From: Venturia oleaginea
Lineage: Eukaryota; Ascomycota; Dothideomycetes; Venturiales; Venturiaceae
Assembly (NCBI GenBank): GCA_013176395.1
Contig: JABMLP010000029.1
Span: 310,001-374,000, forward strand
Direction of reading: 5' to 3'
DNA: 64,000 nt
The notes under the pieces are model-generated. The model was not told the DNA's origin, did no database searches, and worked only from the letters and a program-made list of their open reading frames with translations. Shown here in pieces: positions 10,721 through 22,730 of the stretch (positions within the stretch are counted from its first letter, which is position 1; each line of letters starts with the position of its first letter). The position numbers and the translations under genes were made by a program.

Positions 10721-13700
10721 GATGTCAGCCCAAGGTGGATGGTGTGCCGGTCAAAGTTTTTTTTGACTTGGGCAGAAAGAGATCGATGTTTGAAAAGAGG
10801 TGATGAAAAGATTTTGTCTTGGATGGAAACTGGTGGAAGCTGGAGATGAGTGATGCTGGTGGATGAAAGAATTGTCTACACGGCCAGGACAGGCTCTATT
10901 TATGCCTTCTCTGGATGCTTTGACCATCCCCACCTTGTCGCCGTCGTAACGCTTACGGAACAGACCACCCGTCTATTCTATCCTCCTGCCACACCAGCTT
11001 ATCAAACCCCACTCGGTCTCGTCCAACGGGATGGCCACGATCTCTTGGACGCTTTGTTGTTGACCGCCAGACGCCCTGCATTCGATAGTGATACTACCTA
11101 GGCCCTGTCTGGCGCTGGCTGTCTGCATCCGAATATCACAAATCCTAGGGATCAACGTCCTCCGTTGGCTCCCAACCGCGTATTCGTTTCATGGACTGAA
11201 AATCCCTGATAGCCCTTGCTTTCCGGTGGCATCAGTCGCCTCTAGATTGATCCTGGAATCCATGTTTTGACGTCGTCGATAGTCCATTGTTGGCAGAGAA
11301 CTGAAGCGAGGTTGCGGATATCACGTCACGTGCTCGTTAGCAGCGGCAGCGGCCCTACCCGCCAAACCATAGGAAGTTTCCGAGACGACTCTGGTTGGAT
11401 GGCGTTCTTCCACTACTATTCACGTCTGGCCACAGAAAAAACGTTCGAAAAAGCGAGTCTTCTCCTCCCGTGGGGCTCAAATCCTTAGGCCTAGGCCGAG
11501 ACTCCACAACCTTGGTTCTACTTTGACTGGTCAGAACACTTTGCTCGCTTGCCATCACACTTGAGCTCAACCCTGCTCGTCATCCTCGATATCGAATTTT
11601 GGCCCCGTATCTTCACCAACGCCAAGGCTCGGCCTCATACACGGTTATTCGAGGCCAGTGTCAAGATTGCTAATCACCTGTTGTTCTACCATCATCATAT
11701 GGGCAGACGGACCGAAGAGATTGTGTAGTCCCTTTTCATTTGCTGCTCGCTCAAGCCTGTGCAGGTTGTCTTTACGTTTTGCTACGGCTGGGCCGCCGCC
11801 ATCCAGTCACCTTATCACTAGGATATGCAATCCACTGGTCCCAAAACTATGGATTGCATACGAAGAAAGACCGTGAGTGTATATGAGGCCAAGCTAATGC
11901 ATCAGATAGCAATCCATTGGCCAGAAAGCCTCAGCTGATCCGTCCGTGGTGTTATTCTAGCCGTTCACGGCGAGCACGACTCATCGACCACCCTTCCATT
12001 TTGCATATGCAGCTTACAAGCATACAAATTTGGATGCCAGGGCTGAAAAGTTCTCATGCAGGCTCGAAAGCGTCCTCGCATGACAGGACAGTAACTCGAG
12101 ACGGCTTTCACGCTAAAAGGGAGCGGAGACGACCCCATCGGAGATCAGCTACGTGGCGAGCGCGGTATGGTTGGACTCTCGAAGTGGCCAATTCCTCGCT
12201 ATCATCACTCTGAATGCAAATGACACACTCGGGAGGGGTTGGCTCAAATTCAACGCTCGGACAACTCAGTCTCTTCTCTAGTCTCCACACCTTGATTAGA
12301 GGCCTGTAGCCATGGCTCACGCTCATTATTGACCATTGAGCGAACACCTAAACATCTCCGCCGGTCAATTGAACTCACTGCAGGCGTCCCAAGTCGGCAG
12401 GAAAAGCCCATACATACACCGACCATGTGTTTCTGTGAAGGCGAAGCCTACAATTTTGGATTATCGTTTCACCTTGCCTACACGGTTCCACTCCAGTTGT
12501 CTCGTGAAAATTCAAAGGCAAAAATATTGCAATGCATCGATTGAACTCTGAAGATCACTCGTTGCAAGCGAGCGGTAGTATCAATTTTGCGTTGTTGTTG
12601 CATGTTGAGATTTGAAGGAGGTTGGTACGACCTTTGTTGACGTCGTTGGCCTCGCATAATCAGCGCGCTGAAAGCGGCTTAGACACAAAAACCAGTAAAC
12701 AAACAAGCACACTAGCAAATTGACCCCCCCCCCCCAATGAGCCAATGCACCGGATCATCAAACAAAGCTGTTTTTCGCATGGAAGTTGCTCTCCTTGAAA
12801 AATGCCCCCTTTCGCACCATGTTTTTTGTGGTCTTTCGCCCGCACCTCCGTCGCGAGTTTTGAGCTGACGTTGATTTTTACTTCGTCCAGGCACGTTGCC
12901 AACCGCTGCTCTAGACAGTCATGTGAATGTCCATTCATGCTGGAACCAGCGCAAAAGCGCAGCGGCTCGTGGTAACGTGGAAGAAAGTATCTGTGGAGTG
13001 ACGGCGACGGCCACTATGGGAGACGGGAGGCGGGAGACCACGTTCTGTATTTCGGCAAATGGGGTTCGCGCTCTGTGGGCCTGGCTTAGTTAGGGGTGTC
13101 TTGTTTCTGCTGTGGAGTGGTGTCGTTTGACAGGGCGTGATTGGTATTTTTGTACCGTACTAGACCTTTTGGGGATATGTATTGCCAATGAGGTGGTGAG
13201 GAGGGGGCAGTCAGGGACTTCCCTGCAGAATTTGGATTTTTCAGCTCTCCTGGGCTACACGTTGAAGAGTCTTTTGGAGCCTTGTGCGGGCGTGTCTTTT
13301 TCTGCCTTGGGGAATTGGCACTTGTGCGGGAACGGGAATGCATCTTGAGCCTTTGACTGCCGTAGCTTGGCTTTTTTTTGAGGGTGGTCAGCACGTGGTT
13401 CGTGGCAGTGCTCTCGAAGTGAGGCGACTGATGAGAAAGCGCCTTCGTCCGGAGCGCGGACAAGGCGTGTCCAGAAATCGTGGAATCTGAGCAGGAATGA
13501 CTGAAAAAATCCCTGAAAAACCGCACTGGAAATGGACCGTAAACCAGAGTTATAAAATGTTCAGCGAGGCAACTGCTATACCACCTTAATCCCAAGCCTC
13601 CTTTCAAGATTGGCAGAAAGCGTGAAGACGAGAAAAGACACTTTGGTGCCAAGTAGCCAAACCTCCAAAAAAGGACCCAACCCCTATCGGGCAAATGTTG

Positions 13701-15617
13701 CTCATGCATCCTCCCACTTGCGGAGAATCTCGGCCTGAAAGAGCCGAAGTTGTGCCAATGCGGCGAGCGCAGTGCAGCCTCTCCCCCCCCAAGTACGCGT
13801 GGAGATATTCCAATCGTGGCTATCATGCGAGCCAACAAGAAAGGGGTTTTTCGTTTCTGAACAATGGACCGAACACGTTATCCATGTGTGCAATATAGCC
13901 ACGAGCGAGCGAGCGCGAGGGAGCAGGCCTAAACTTGGGATAAACATATGCACGGTTGGCGGCGGATGTACGTGGACTTGGTTTTGATTCCGCCTTTCCC
14001 GCCCGCCAGCGCTTTGAACTTTTATGTGAAGAGCCGATGGCGGCCGGGTGATGTTTGGGGTGGATTTGGATGGAAATGATGCTGGATTGAGGATGTTCTT
14101 TGAGACAGGGAAATAATGGGTTGAGTGGGGACTGTTGCATTGACTTGGGCATGCATTGTTTGATCGTAGCCTTGCTGGTGACGAGGTATAAGGACTGGGC
14201 TTGCGGCTTTACTCTTGTATAGATTTGGAAGTATCAACACGTACGCTCACGAGCCAGGGCCAATTTTGTGGCGCCTTTAACTGGCTTGTGCGAGCTGCTT
14301 GCCTACCTCTTGTCGATCTATTACTTATTGGACTTGCCTGAACGTTGCGGTACGGGATGCTTGATAACTTGCATCTTGGAGAGTTCAAGAATTCATATCC
14401 GCTTATGAATGGTTGGGCGTTCTAGGCGGGCTTGCAGGATATTAGACCCTTTGAGATGCTGCGACCACGGGAGAAGGATTCCAGAAAACTTCATCCTTCA
14501 CGACAAGGGGGTGGCTCCAGATGCAGTATGAATCGGGCGAGGAATTCCAGGTCTAGTTCTACTATAGATTAACAGGCAGAGAAGCGGTGAGTCCTTCAGA
14601 AAATCCCTTTGCATCTTGTCGGCTATCGTCCCGGATGAGTACACATCTCTCCCTCCCTCTTGAGATCTGCAGCCTCATGGCAAGCGGAGACTTTTTCGGC
14701 AGCATCGACGAGAAGAAAGGGAAGAGACGAGAAGAAGAGTCGATAGGAGATGGTGCAGTACCCAGACAGACAGTACGGCTCGCCTCGACTCGAATTTGCA
14801 TACTCACACGTATCTGCAGAACGGTATGACAGCAGGGTTTTTGGAGGGTTGATTCTAGGTTCGATACGTTGACCCACGTTCTACAGCAGCCGGGAGTCAA
14901 CGACCTGTCAATTCTTAACTTGATTACGATGCAAGAAGGTCTAGAGACACCGCTCTCGATGCGCCAATTGAAAGGGGTAATCGATTTTACCAGCAAGGGG
15001 GCGAGTATGTGGCACCTCCGTCGTTGTCCCTGTGCGGCGTGGAGAGCACAAGAGAGTCTAGAGATAGCGGTGCCACTGGCTTGGTCGTTCGAAACATTTC
15101 TGGAGTTTCACAAGGCTACTACGACCTTCCAGCCAATTTCTGATGATTTTCAATCATTGTAAGTGTAACATTTGACTATGTCATTCCGAGATTGATCCGT
15201 ACTTCGACTGGAGGAGAGCCTTCAACTCAGAAGCAAGGTTCAGAACCCTCTCGTGATAGTCGTCATCCTTCTCACAAAAGCTAATAAGTACGAATCGTTT
15301 CACAAGTGATGGGAACTTCTACACGTACCGGTGTTCCAGCCTATCAGGGGTTCAACATTTCTCATTTTTTCGGTCCATTTTCGTTGGCTGGAAGACTCTC
15401 ATAGTTTTGCGCTTCTCGAGCACCGAGGAGACGATGAAACGATAATACTTCCGGAGAATGATGTCTGAAGTCGATTGAGTGGGAGTGGAAGCGCTGAGCT
15501 CGAGCCTCACTGACGATATTTAACCCCTTTTTCGAGAAGGGACGGAGAGATAGTCCGTCCGAGGGTCCGTGCTAGGATTTCCCCTTTTTCTCTAAGGCTC
15601 TTCGCCTTTCTCACTCA
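10721..15617. other. Gene-poor 4.9-kb stretch, no supported gene
   Basis: Open frames of 60-250 codons occur on both strands but lack domains and overlap each other. The longest, 13838-13086 (-), is rich in Ser/Pro/Lys and basic residues and contains low-complexity runs. Homopolymer tracts are present: a C run near 12725 and another near 13788. I see no tRNA, transposon end or splice-consistent gene. Confidence 0.45.
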
Positions 15618-16555
15618 TTAGTCTCCTGTCTGATATTTCCTCAAATTCATCAACAAATCCTGCTCCGGTCTAGCGACCATGGTCTTCCCGTACGCCATGC
15701 TCCAGTCCGATGCATTCCGCATATAAACATCAGCACATCCAATCTCGAGCGACAGCAGCAGCAGTCTTTTCCTATCACCGGGAATCTCTCCGTCATTGGA
15801 ACAACTGGACTCTTTCGGCTCCCACAAGAGCGCCTGATGGAAACCGCAAAAGTCTTGTTGTTCCCAAGGATGGAGAAGCTTCGACTCGCGTTGAAGTTAC
15901 ACGAACGACGCTCCTCCATAGAAGAACTTGAAGCCTTTAGCTGACGAGTTCTACTATGGGCGTTGTCCACTCATCAGGATTTTCTACAAGGCAGCACTTT
16001 TCTGATGGGTTCGAATTAAGGCGACTCGTTGACAACTGCCAGAAGAAATTTGGGCAGCTTGAGAACCCACGAAGAGAAATATATGCACAAAGCGTTGGTC
16101 TGGGATGATTTGAAGACTTGTTCTGGCTTCACCTCTTAAAACTTGTCTGATTCGAGGATACGAAATATCTTGCTACGCTTATACAAACGCGACCATTTCA
16201 TATCCTATTCTCTGGGACAATCTTCGAGATGGAAGATTGCCCGAACTGCGAGATACTCATCGATGGCTTTCGGTTTGACAGCCATTAGGCTTATCGCGAC
16301 GTTTGTACTTCGGACTTTAGGCTATGTAACCGTTCAATATACCAGAAGACTTCTTCACCACCCGTGTAGCAAGCTAGGAGCTACAATCTCATAATAAACA
16401 CATGTCGTACCGTTGAATTTCTCAGCAACTTCGATGGCTTTTTCCATGCCACTCGCAGAGGGTTCCAACAATTGCCTAATTGTAAAGTCTTTATCGCTGA
16501 GTCTCAATTGACCTCCTTCGAAGGTCCTGAAATATATTATCCCAATATCATTCAC
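15618..16555 (-). pseudogene. Decayed hypothetical protein gene
   Basis: The upstream part (16555-16355) reads MNDIGIIYFRTFEGGQLRL... to YYEIVAPSLL. The terminal part (15827-15618) reads DRKRLLLLSLEIGCADVYM... to MNLRKYQTGD. The roughly 500 nt between them shows coding-like pieces in several frames with many stops and no single intron that repairs it. Family not recognised. Probably one gene broken by point mutations; an intron-rich intact gene is less likely. Confidence 0.35.
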
Positions 16556-16560
16556 GCCCG

Positions 16561-16999
16561 ATTACAACGTTTATTACCAAGCTTAGGCTATCAATTCGAT
16601 ATCCCAGGTCACGTTCTTCAATTACGCAGCTGAGGGATTGCTTCCCCGTGATGAAATATGCTCTGTTCCCACCCGAATCAACCCTACTTGACCCGGATCA
16701 GCTGCCTCCTATTCAATGGCAGCCTGGGAACGTTTCTATGGCGGCCTCACCGTCACGTTACTTTCCAACTCCCCAACCAATCATATCCCCCTCCTACAAC
16801 TAATCTCTGACTCATATTTAGCTCCCATTCGCTTCCATCCCCTTCTATAGCCATCTATACTAACCCCATCCAGCCCAATCCCCCCGCTCAGGCAATGGCC
16901 CGTGCCCCCAAAATCTCCATATATAGCCGTTCTCCCCATGCTAGACCCGCATCTCCTCTTAAGGTCCGGTATTAGCAAGAGGATTAGAAAATCGTAACG
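16561..16999. other. Intergenic
   Basis: Nothing supported. An 88-residue frame at 17047-16781 (-) runs into the inverted repeat and has no domain. Confidence 0.4.
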
Positions 17000-17256
17000 A
17001 CATCGCATTTTGGCTGCGATTGAAACCGAGCTTAATCCTCCTTCCATGGCACAATGACTAGAGGTATTCGAGGTCTCGTAAACGAAAACAGGCCATTTTT
17101 CTTAGGTCCCTAGCCGAGTAAAGGATTTCGTCCCCTGTACTCGGCCAGGTATCTAGGAAAAATGGCCTATACTGGTTGCCGAGACCTCGAATACCTCTGG
17201 TTGGTGTGCCATGGGAAGAGGATAAGGTCTGGTTTCAATTACGGTTAAAATGCGTC
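17000..17256. repeat. Large imperfect palindrome, possible foldback element
   Basis: Arms of about 115-120 nt (about 17000-17122 and 17136-17256) are inverted relative to each other with a short loop near 17129. Matching blocks include GAGGTATTCGAGGTCTCG, GGCCATTTTTC, an ACTCGG block, and TGCCATGG with GGTTTCAAT further out. Both arms have diverged, so it is old. Could be a MITE or foldback element, or part of a duplicated local repeat. Confidence 0.7.
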
Positions 17257-17274
17257 TAAGAAAATAGAATGTAC

Positions 17275-17390
17275 GGGTTTATGAGACCTCGGATACCTCT
17301 AGTTAGCCCGCTGTGGGAAGAGGGTTTATCAAGTCTGGTTTCGATTGTAGATAAAACGCGATACTATGCTGATGTCGATCGGTACTGTGT
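17275..17390 (+). repeat. Third, direct copy of the palindrome arm
   Basis: Resembles the right arm in the same orientation: GAGACCTCGGATACCTCTAG, then TGGGAAGAGG, TCTGGTTTCGAT and AAAACGCGAT. The sequence therefore occurs as one inverted and two direct units within 400 bp. Confidence 0.6.
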
Positions 17391-18548
17391 CGCCGGTATT
17401 GCACTACCTCCAGCTGACGCGAAGGTTTTTTCATTGATGCTCTGGTCTACGGACTGGGCATTGAAGAAGAGTATTTTTGGTTTGTTTTGTTGGGTATTGT
17501 TGTGGTTGGTCTTGCGCTTTATTACTTCGGTTCGCTGTTCCAGCGAGTGGGTGTGTATCGCAGGCTGGTCAATTCTTCCATCAATGAGTGCTTTCGTCAA
17601 CGAGAGTAACACGGTCGCAGCTTCGCTTGGTCTTGCTTGCGTGTTGTAGTCGAAGAAACCTCACCAACACGAAGACGAAAACTCGCAGAGAGATTACCGA
17701 CTCGATTTTTACTGAAACGCTCTCCACTCACAAAACTATGAGAAGCTTCCTACGCATATCTTATTGACGTGTGCCAGGAGTTTATCGTTCACTTCCATCG
17801 ATCAAAATCGTCCACCCGGTTTGAACAGAACGCGACGAGCTCGACCCTTAATACGCCCATACCCGTAACCCTTCCCTCATCGCCCTTATCTTATGTGAGT
17901 AATACATATTTATAGCAAATTACCTCTCTCCTATCTAATCAACCCAACATCCCATCATGTATTTATTTGCTATTTCCATCCCCAATCTATTATCTTTATA
18001 ATCTTCAAGTTCAGTAACTCTAGATATTTTACAATTACAATATATTCACAATCTCCCTCCCTTCTATATAGGAGGCATTTTAGCTTTTCCTTGGAGATCT
18101 TGGATATTGGTAAAAGGGGTAGAGTTGTCAATCCAACCTGTAAATGTTTATCGTCTGTATGTTACGGGGAACTCGTTCTTCAACCTACTACAGTAACGAC
18201 CTTTTACTTAGATACAATCAAGCACAAGTCATCTGCATACGAAGCAAGCCCACCCCCAACCTTCATAATAACCGACAAGCGTTCAGGATTGATCTGAGGA
18301 TCAAATCGGTTAGACGACAATTGAATTGGGAGGTACATCGGACGGCTAGGATCTAGTGAGCCTCCAAAGAACCTGAGCAAGGGAAGGTCCACGTGACAGT
18401 ATCCGTAATAAAGAGTTTATCGTATACCAAACGTACTAGAATGTAAAACAATAGATATCTGCCTTAAACTACAAGTCTATTCTCGAAGTACACGTCTATA
18501 GTAGAGGGCGCGAAGTATATTCCAGGTGCTAAACCTACCTATGTCTAT
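17391..18548. other. AT-rich intergenic stretch
   Basis: No supported gene. At about 18391 there is CACGTGACAGTATCCGTAA, which matches the terminal region of the inverted-repeat element at 61716-63059. It is probably a relic end of the same transposon family. Confidence 0.4.
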
Positions 18549-19107
18549 GTTAAGGGATGGAATCCTTCTCCCTAGCTTATCCATGACTAGATTTTCAATT
18601 GTTCTCTTGTTATTCTGCAAGCTGTCATGTTCCATTTAAAGATACATTATAGAAGGATCTATTTGTAAGAGGAAGATTATATATACAAGCTATCCTCCCT
18701 GTACTTACACGTTCTTCCTTGTACTTAGATACTTTGAAATACAAGCTGTCTTCTCTCACTTGCGAAACACCTTTGAGGGTTGAACTCTTACTGTTAAGGG
18801 ATGGAATCCTTCTCTCTAGCTTATCCATGACTGGATTTCCAATTGTTCTCTTGTTATTTTGCAAGCGGTCATGTTCTATTTTGCAAGCTGTCATGTTTAT
18901 TTTGCAAGCTGTCATGTTCTATTTTGCAAGCTGTCACGTTTCCATTTAAAGATACTTTCTAGAAGGATCTATTTGTAAGAGGAGGATTATATATACGAGC
19001 TATCCTTCCTGTACTTACACTTTCTTCTCTGTATTTAGATACTTTGAAATACAAGTCGTCTTCTCTCACTTGCGAAATACCTCTGAAGGTTGACCCCTTA
19101 CACTTAC
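18549..19107 (+). repeat. Tandem duplication (about 244 and 315 bp) with a 22-bp subrepeat array
   Basis: Unit 1 starts with GTTAAGGGATGGAATCCTTC at about 18549, unit 2 with the same words at 18793. Both run through CATTTAAAGATAC, AGAAGGATCTATTTGTAAGA and CAAGCTGTC-type words to CTCTCACTTGCGAAA. Unit 2 is longer because TTTTGCAAGCTGTCATG-type 22-mers are repeated about four times near 18858-18945. No coding potential. Confidence 0.8.
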
Positions 19108-20486
19108 AGACTATAAGTAATAAACGTCCTACTATACTCTTCTACTTTTATCTACTCGCTGGTACTTTTATACCTTCCCTATACTAGCCTTCTACCAATT
19201 AGGAAGAGAAACAAAGTATATATATATATCGTCCAAACCACATCACGTCCACCTACCTTATAAACCCTCCCTCATCTCCTCCAAACAAAACACCAACTCC
19301 TTCCAATTCTCAATCTTCAATAAAGTACCTAGTCCTTCCCATCCCGATTCCCCCACTTCTCAAACCCGTCAAACGAAGATTTAGAAAGGATCTAACACTT
19401 CATCCTAAACTTTCTTTATACAAGGCTTAAAAGTAAGACAGCAAGATCATGTCATATCCCACCTTGCCCCGATATATTCTTCGCAAATGGTCTAATCCAG
19501 TGATAGCGAGGCGGCGAATAATATCCAGCCCCTCATTTCTCAAACATGATCGGATATCATGTCAAAATGTAGGACGCCCAGCTTTGCGCGGAACGGGTAT
19601 GATGATCTTGCTGTTCTGTTAAATTCGTGTAGTGAGATAAGGATGTTTCGTGAACGTCTATTTATAGACGAGATATGGACTACCGACCTTTCGGTCTGGT
19701 CGATATAGTCTTTGTGCAGCTTTTTTTAAACGAGTATTGGTGCATGCTACAAGTCATTCGGGACAAGCCAATCATGGATCTGAGTTGGATACAGCCGCTC
19801 AATATCAGGCTGCCCACGCAAGTAGAATTTGAGTATCTTCCACCGGAGTTCCTTGTGCAAGTTCATCCGGGAAGCCTTCCTGATCATGCTCGTATGTTCT
19901 CCGGATATGTCTGGGCCGTTGACGTTTGCATCGCCTGATGCTAACGTGTCCATGCTGTCGGCTGAGGAAGTCCTACCCGCTCGGGCGATTGTGGCAAAGC
20001 AGGGCCCATAGTCGCTCTACTGATACAGCCAGCCTAGACTTACTACGTAGTAAGTTTCCCATGCCCTTCCTGATAAGACATCTCACTCTCCGTGATAACC
20101 GCAGGTCTAAAAAAAGGCAACGATTGCCTTCTTCAGCCTTACACGTGACCCTACCCACCGGTCCGACAACCGCGCCAGGTTTGATCTTCAGGCCGCTAAT
20201 GCAAAACAGTTGGCCATCAAGTAAAGAAGAAAGAAATTTTCGGTCCTTCTCTTCACCACTTCTGCAGGCCACAGAGTATATTGGGATCATCGACTTGCAG
20301 CCTCGCATACCTGGCTTTTCATCACACTAAGGCCCCCCTGGCAAGAGCACCTTAGCTGCATTATGCGCCCAACGACGACGGGCTCGGCCGTCGGGCCGCA
20401 TCCTTCTCGGAGAATTCCGCGGGCTCTAAATTGTGGTCTTCATCTCAGCTGATGATCATCAGCCGCTTGGCTCTTCAGGTCTGAAT
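19108..20486. other. Intergenic
   Basis: No supported gene; a short TA microsatellite lies near 19217-19230. Overlapping frames at 19675-19938, 19926-20330 (+) and 19973-20308 (-) lack domains. Confidence 0.4.
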
Positions 20487-20582
20487 CTAGGTACTTCTGC
20501 CCGCCTCCGCCGTGGCTGTTGTTGTCATGTCCTAGGTATCTAGGCGCTTCTTCCCGTCTCCGCCGTCACTGTTGTCAAGTCC
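20487..20582 (+). repeat. Short tandem duplication (about 50 bp, two copies)
   Basis: ATCTAGGTACTTCTGCCCGC...GTTGTTGTCATGTCC is followed directly by ATCTAGGCGCTTCTTCCCGT...CTGTTGTCAAGTCC. Imperfect head-to-tail copies in non-coding sequence. Confidence 0.6.
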
Positions 20583-20874
20583 ACGTAACACACATGTGGG
20601 AAATCGGGCCTGTGGCCATCCCCGCGGTGTCCAGAGAGTGCGAGGAAGTGTTAGCAAAACTCTTTTCATCAGCCTAAATCAAAGATTGGGTGTCAATGAT
20701 CTCACGATGCAATTCGGATGCCCAAGGCCGAGTACTCAGCTGGTTCTAGATGTGCGACGATCGATAGTATATGCGCGTATAAACTCTCTATTTAATTGCG
20801 ATGTAGGGGCTGTATCGAGACGAGTAACTGTTTGACCCGATTTTGTCAACACCTGTGCTCTGTCACTCGGTGGC

Positions 20875-21275
20875 CTTCAAGGTTGCCCGTTGCGTCGAAT
20901 TCAGCTGCCGATGCGTCTACGAAAGAAGAGAACAGGCATGGTAAGAGGACATATCTCAAGTCGAATTGAGAGCGGGAAAACCTTGAGCGTGGCGTGATAG
21001 TAGAGTTAGCAACATGTAAGAAAGTGAAGAGCAAAATCACATATTTCTTTCTTTGATCGGTTCGGTGCAATGGCCTCGATGCACGTTGCGTCAAATTTGA
21101 CCGTCGATGCTAATAACTATCAGCTGGCTTACGAAGAAAGAGAACAGAGATTGAAAGAGGACGTAACTCATTTTTGAAGAGAGCGAAACGACATAGAGCA
21201 TCGCACAGCCGAGGACCTATCAAGAAGTAAGGAGCTGATCCTGGAGTAAGTAAAGAGCAAAAATATATACTTGTT
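20875..21275 (+). pseudogene. Tandemly duplicated, decayed exon of an unknown protein
   Basis: Two diverged copies (about 20875-21045 and 21068-21275). Copy 2 reads MASMHVASNLTVDAN, AYEEREQRLKEDVTHF, a TGA stop, then RERNDIEHRTAEDLSRSKEL. Copy 1 gives the parallel VASNSAADASTKEENRH, LKSN, a TGA, then ERENLERGV. Both are followed by GTAAG-like words and GAAGAGCAAAA/TAAAGAGCAAAA, as if an exon plus its donor had been duplicated. The charged heptad-like composition suggests a coiled coil. Both copies are dead at the equivalent position. No family recognised. Confidence 0.4.
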
Positions 21276-22535
21276 ACTTGGCCCCTACAAGCACGCGCGT
21301 ACTTTCTATCTCCGATTCGTCAAGAGTCTTACAACCGGCTGTTCATGAAACAACGATCTGATCGTGGCGCCCATCGGTGATGTTGCTGCTTCAACTGCGG
21401 TCGCATTTGAACCTCGGGGACAAATTGATGTTGGAGGACCCAACGAGCAAGACCTGGCTCATCTGCAGGTAGAAAAAGAGGCTGCCGCAGTAACGCCCCA
21501 AATTGACAAGAATGAAATTCCCGCTTTGCTTTGGATGAAGCAAAACCGCGTTGGAAGACGCGTGCGATTCCGAGAAGGGGGCATACCGGCGAGAAAACTT
21601 TGAGGTTCCAGCTTTGAAAGGAAATCCAGCACTGCAGTTCCACAAACAGGTGTACAGGATGTTGATCACATCTCCTTGTCACATCGGGCAATAGTTCTGC
21701 ACCTGTGTGGTATTGTCAGCATGGTGCTCTGCAGTGTCCATAAAGGACTTGCAAAGGTAAAGGATAGGAGCGCTACGAGAGGAATTGTGAATCGCAAAAC
21801 GCAACCTGACCTCAATGTTCACCACCACAGTCCACACTTGACCAAATCCTTCACATTGCAGGCCACCTTATCTGCAAGTGGGTAACAACCTATGCTTGCT
21901 CTGTCGGTATGTAACCTTTGTCGCAATACCGGAATATTCCTAGGTCCACGTGGCCTGTGAGTCTCGATGCTTTGCTGCCCACGAAGTACAAACTTTCGTA
22001 ACATCGGAGCCGCTGTCAGTCCCTGTCGGCTTTTGAAATTCACCTATATGGCCATGTCAACATGTTGTTCGGCATTTCTCCATATAAAACCTGTAAAGGT
22101 GAAGGAAATTCGAAGGAATGACCTTTAAACTGACCTTGCATTTCACCACCACACGGTAATACGAGACCTCACATGACTGATTTCTTGACGTCGCGAAATT
22201 CTTCATCTGCAAGATGGTAGCACCTACACGCAGAGAATTAGTAGTTAAGAGTGGCGATTCTGCTTTCTCAACCTTATTAACACAAGCAAGAACAACAAGC
22301 ACAACAGAAATGACAACTTACTATCATCAACATATCATCAACAAAATACCAATACCAACAATCGATAACTACAGTTCAACAACAATATATCAGCACCAAG
22401 ACATCAATAACAATTCACCAATTCAAATCATCCTCTCAAACCTCGAGTAATCAGTCATCCCCACAACGGACTGATCGGCATACGCCCACAACGACCAACT
22501 CTTTAAACAGTAATACCTAACGCAAGATCAAAACA
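21276..22535. other. Intergenic; 3' part is probably the leader of the next gene
   Basis: No supported gene. Frames at 21329-21691 (-) and 21364-21603 (+) overlap and lack domains. From about 22270 to 22535 the + strand is rich in CAA/ACA repeats with few G, typical of a long fungal 5' UTR, leading into the ATG at 22536. Confidence 0.45.
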
Positions 22536-22730
22536 ATGGCTGGACTAATGACTGTAACTGAGGCAATAAAATGGGCGGATGGATTGAGTCTCGATGAGGC
22601 AATAAAATGGGCATGGTTGTGCTGTCGCTGTCGAGACTTCGTCAGTGAACCCGCTAAGAGCTGTTCTAAATGCACGCACGTCAAGTGTCAGAGATGCTTG
22701 TTCCAGATCAGGTGGTCGATTGAGAACTGA
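22536..22730 (+). CDS. Small Cys-rich zinc-ribbon-like protein
   Basis: 64 residues. The N-terminal half has an imperfect internal repeat (EAIKWADGLSLD followed by EAIKWAW). The C-terminal half is a compact Cys array, CCRCRDF...CSKCTHVKCQRCLF, that could bind one or two zinc ions. Many ascomycete hypothetical proteins have a similar WxCCxC...CxxCxHxxCxxC arrangement; I cannot name the family. The ATG follows a long CA-rich leader, which supports the start. It may continue into another exon, since the array is near the very end. Confidence 0.55.
   Translation: MAGLMTVTEAIKWADGLSLDEAIKWAWLCCRCRDFVSEPAKSCSKCTHVKCQRCLFQIRWSIEN

Noticed and set aside
13086..13838. 250-codon open frame (-), the longest in the gene-poor stretch
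   Set aside because: Low-complexity Ser/Pro/Lys/Arg composition and no motif; competing frames on the other strand.
14562..14996. Overlapping open frames on both strands near 14.6-15.0 kb
   Set aside because: Both strands open with no domain; probably chance.
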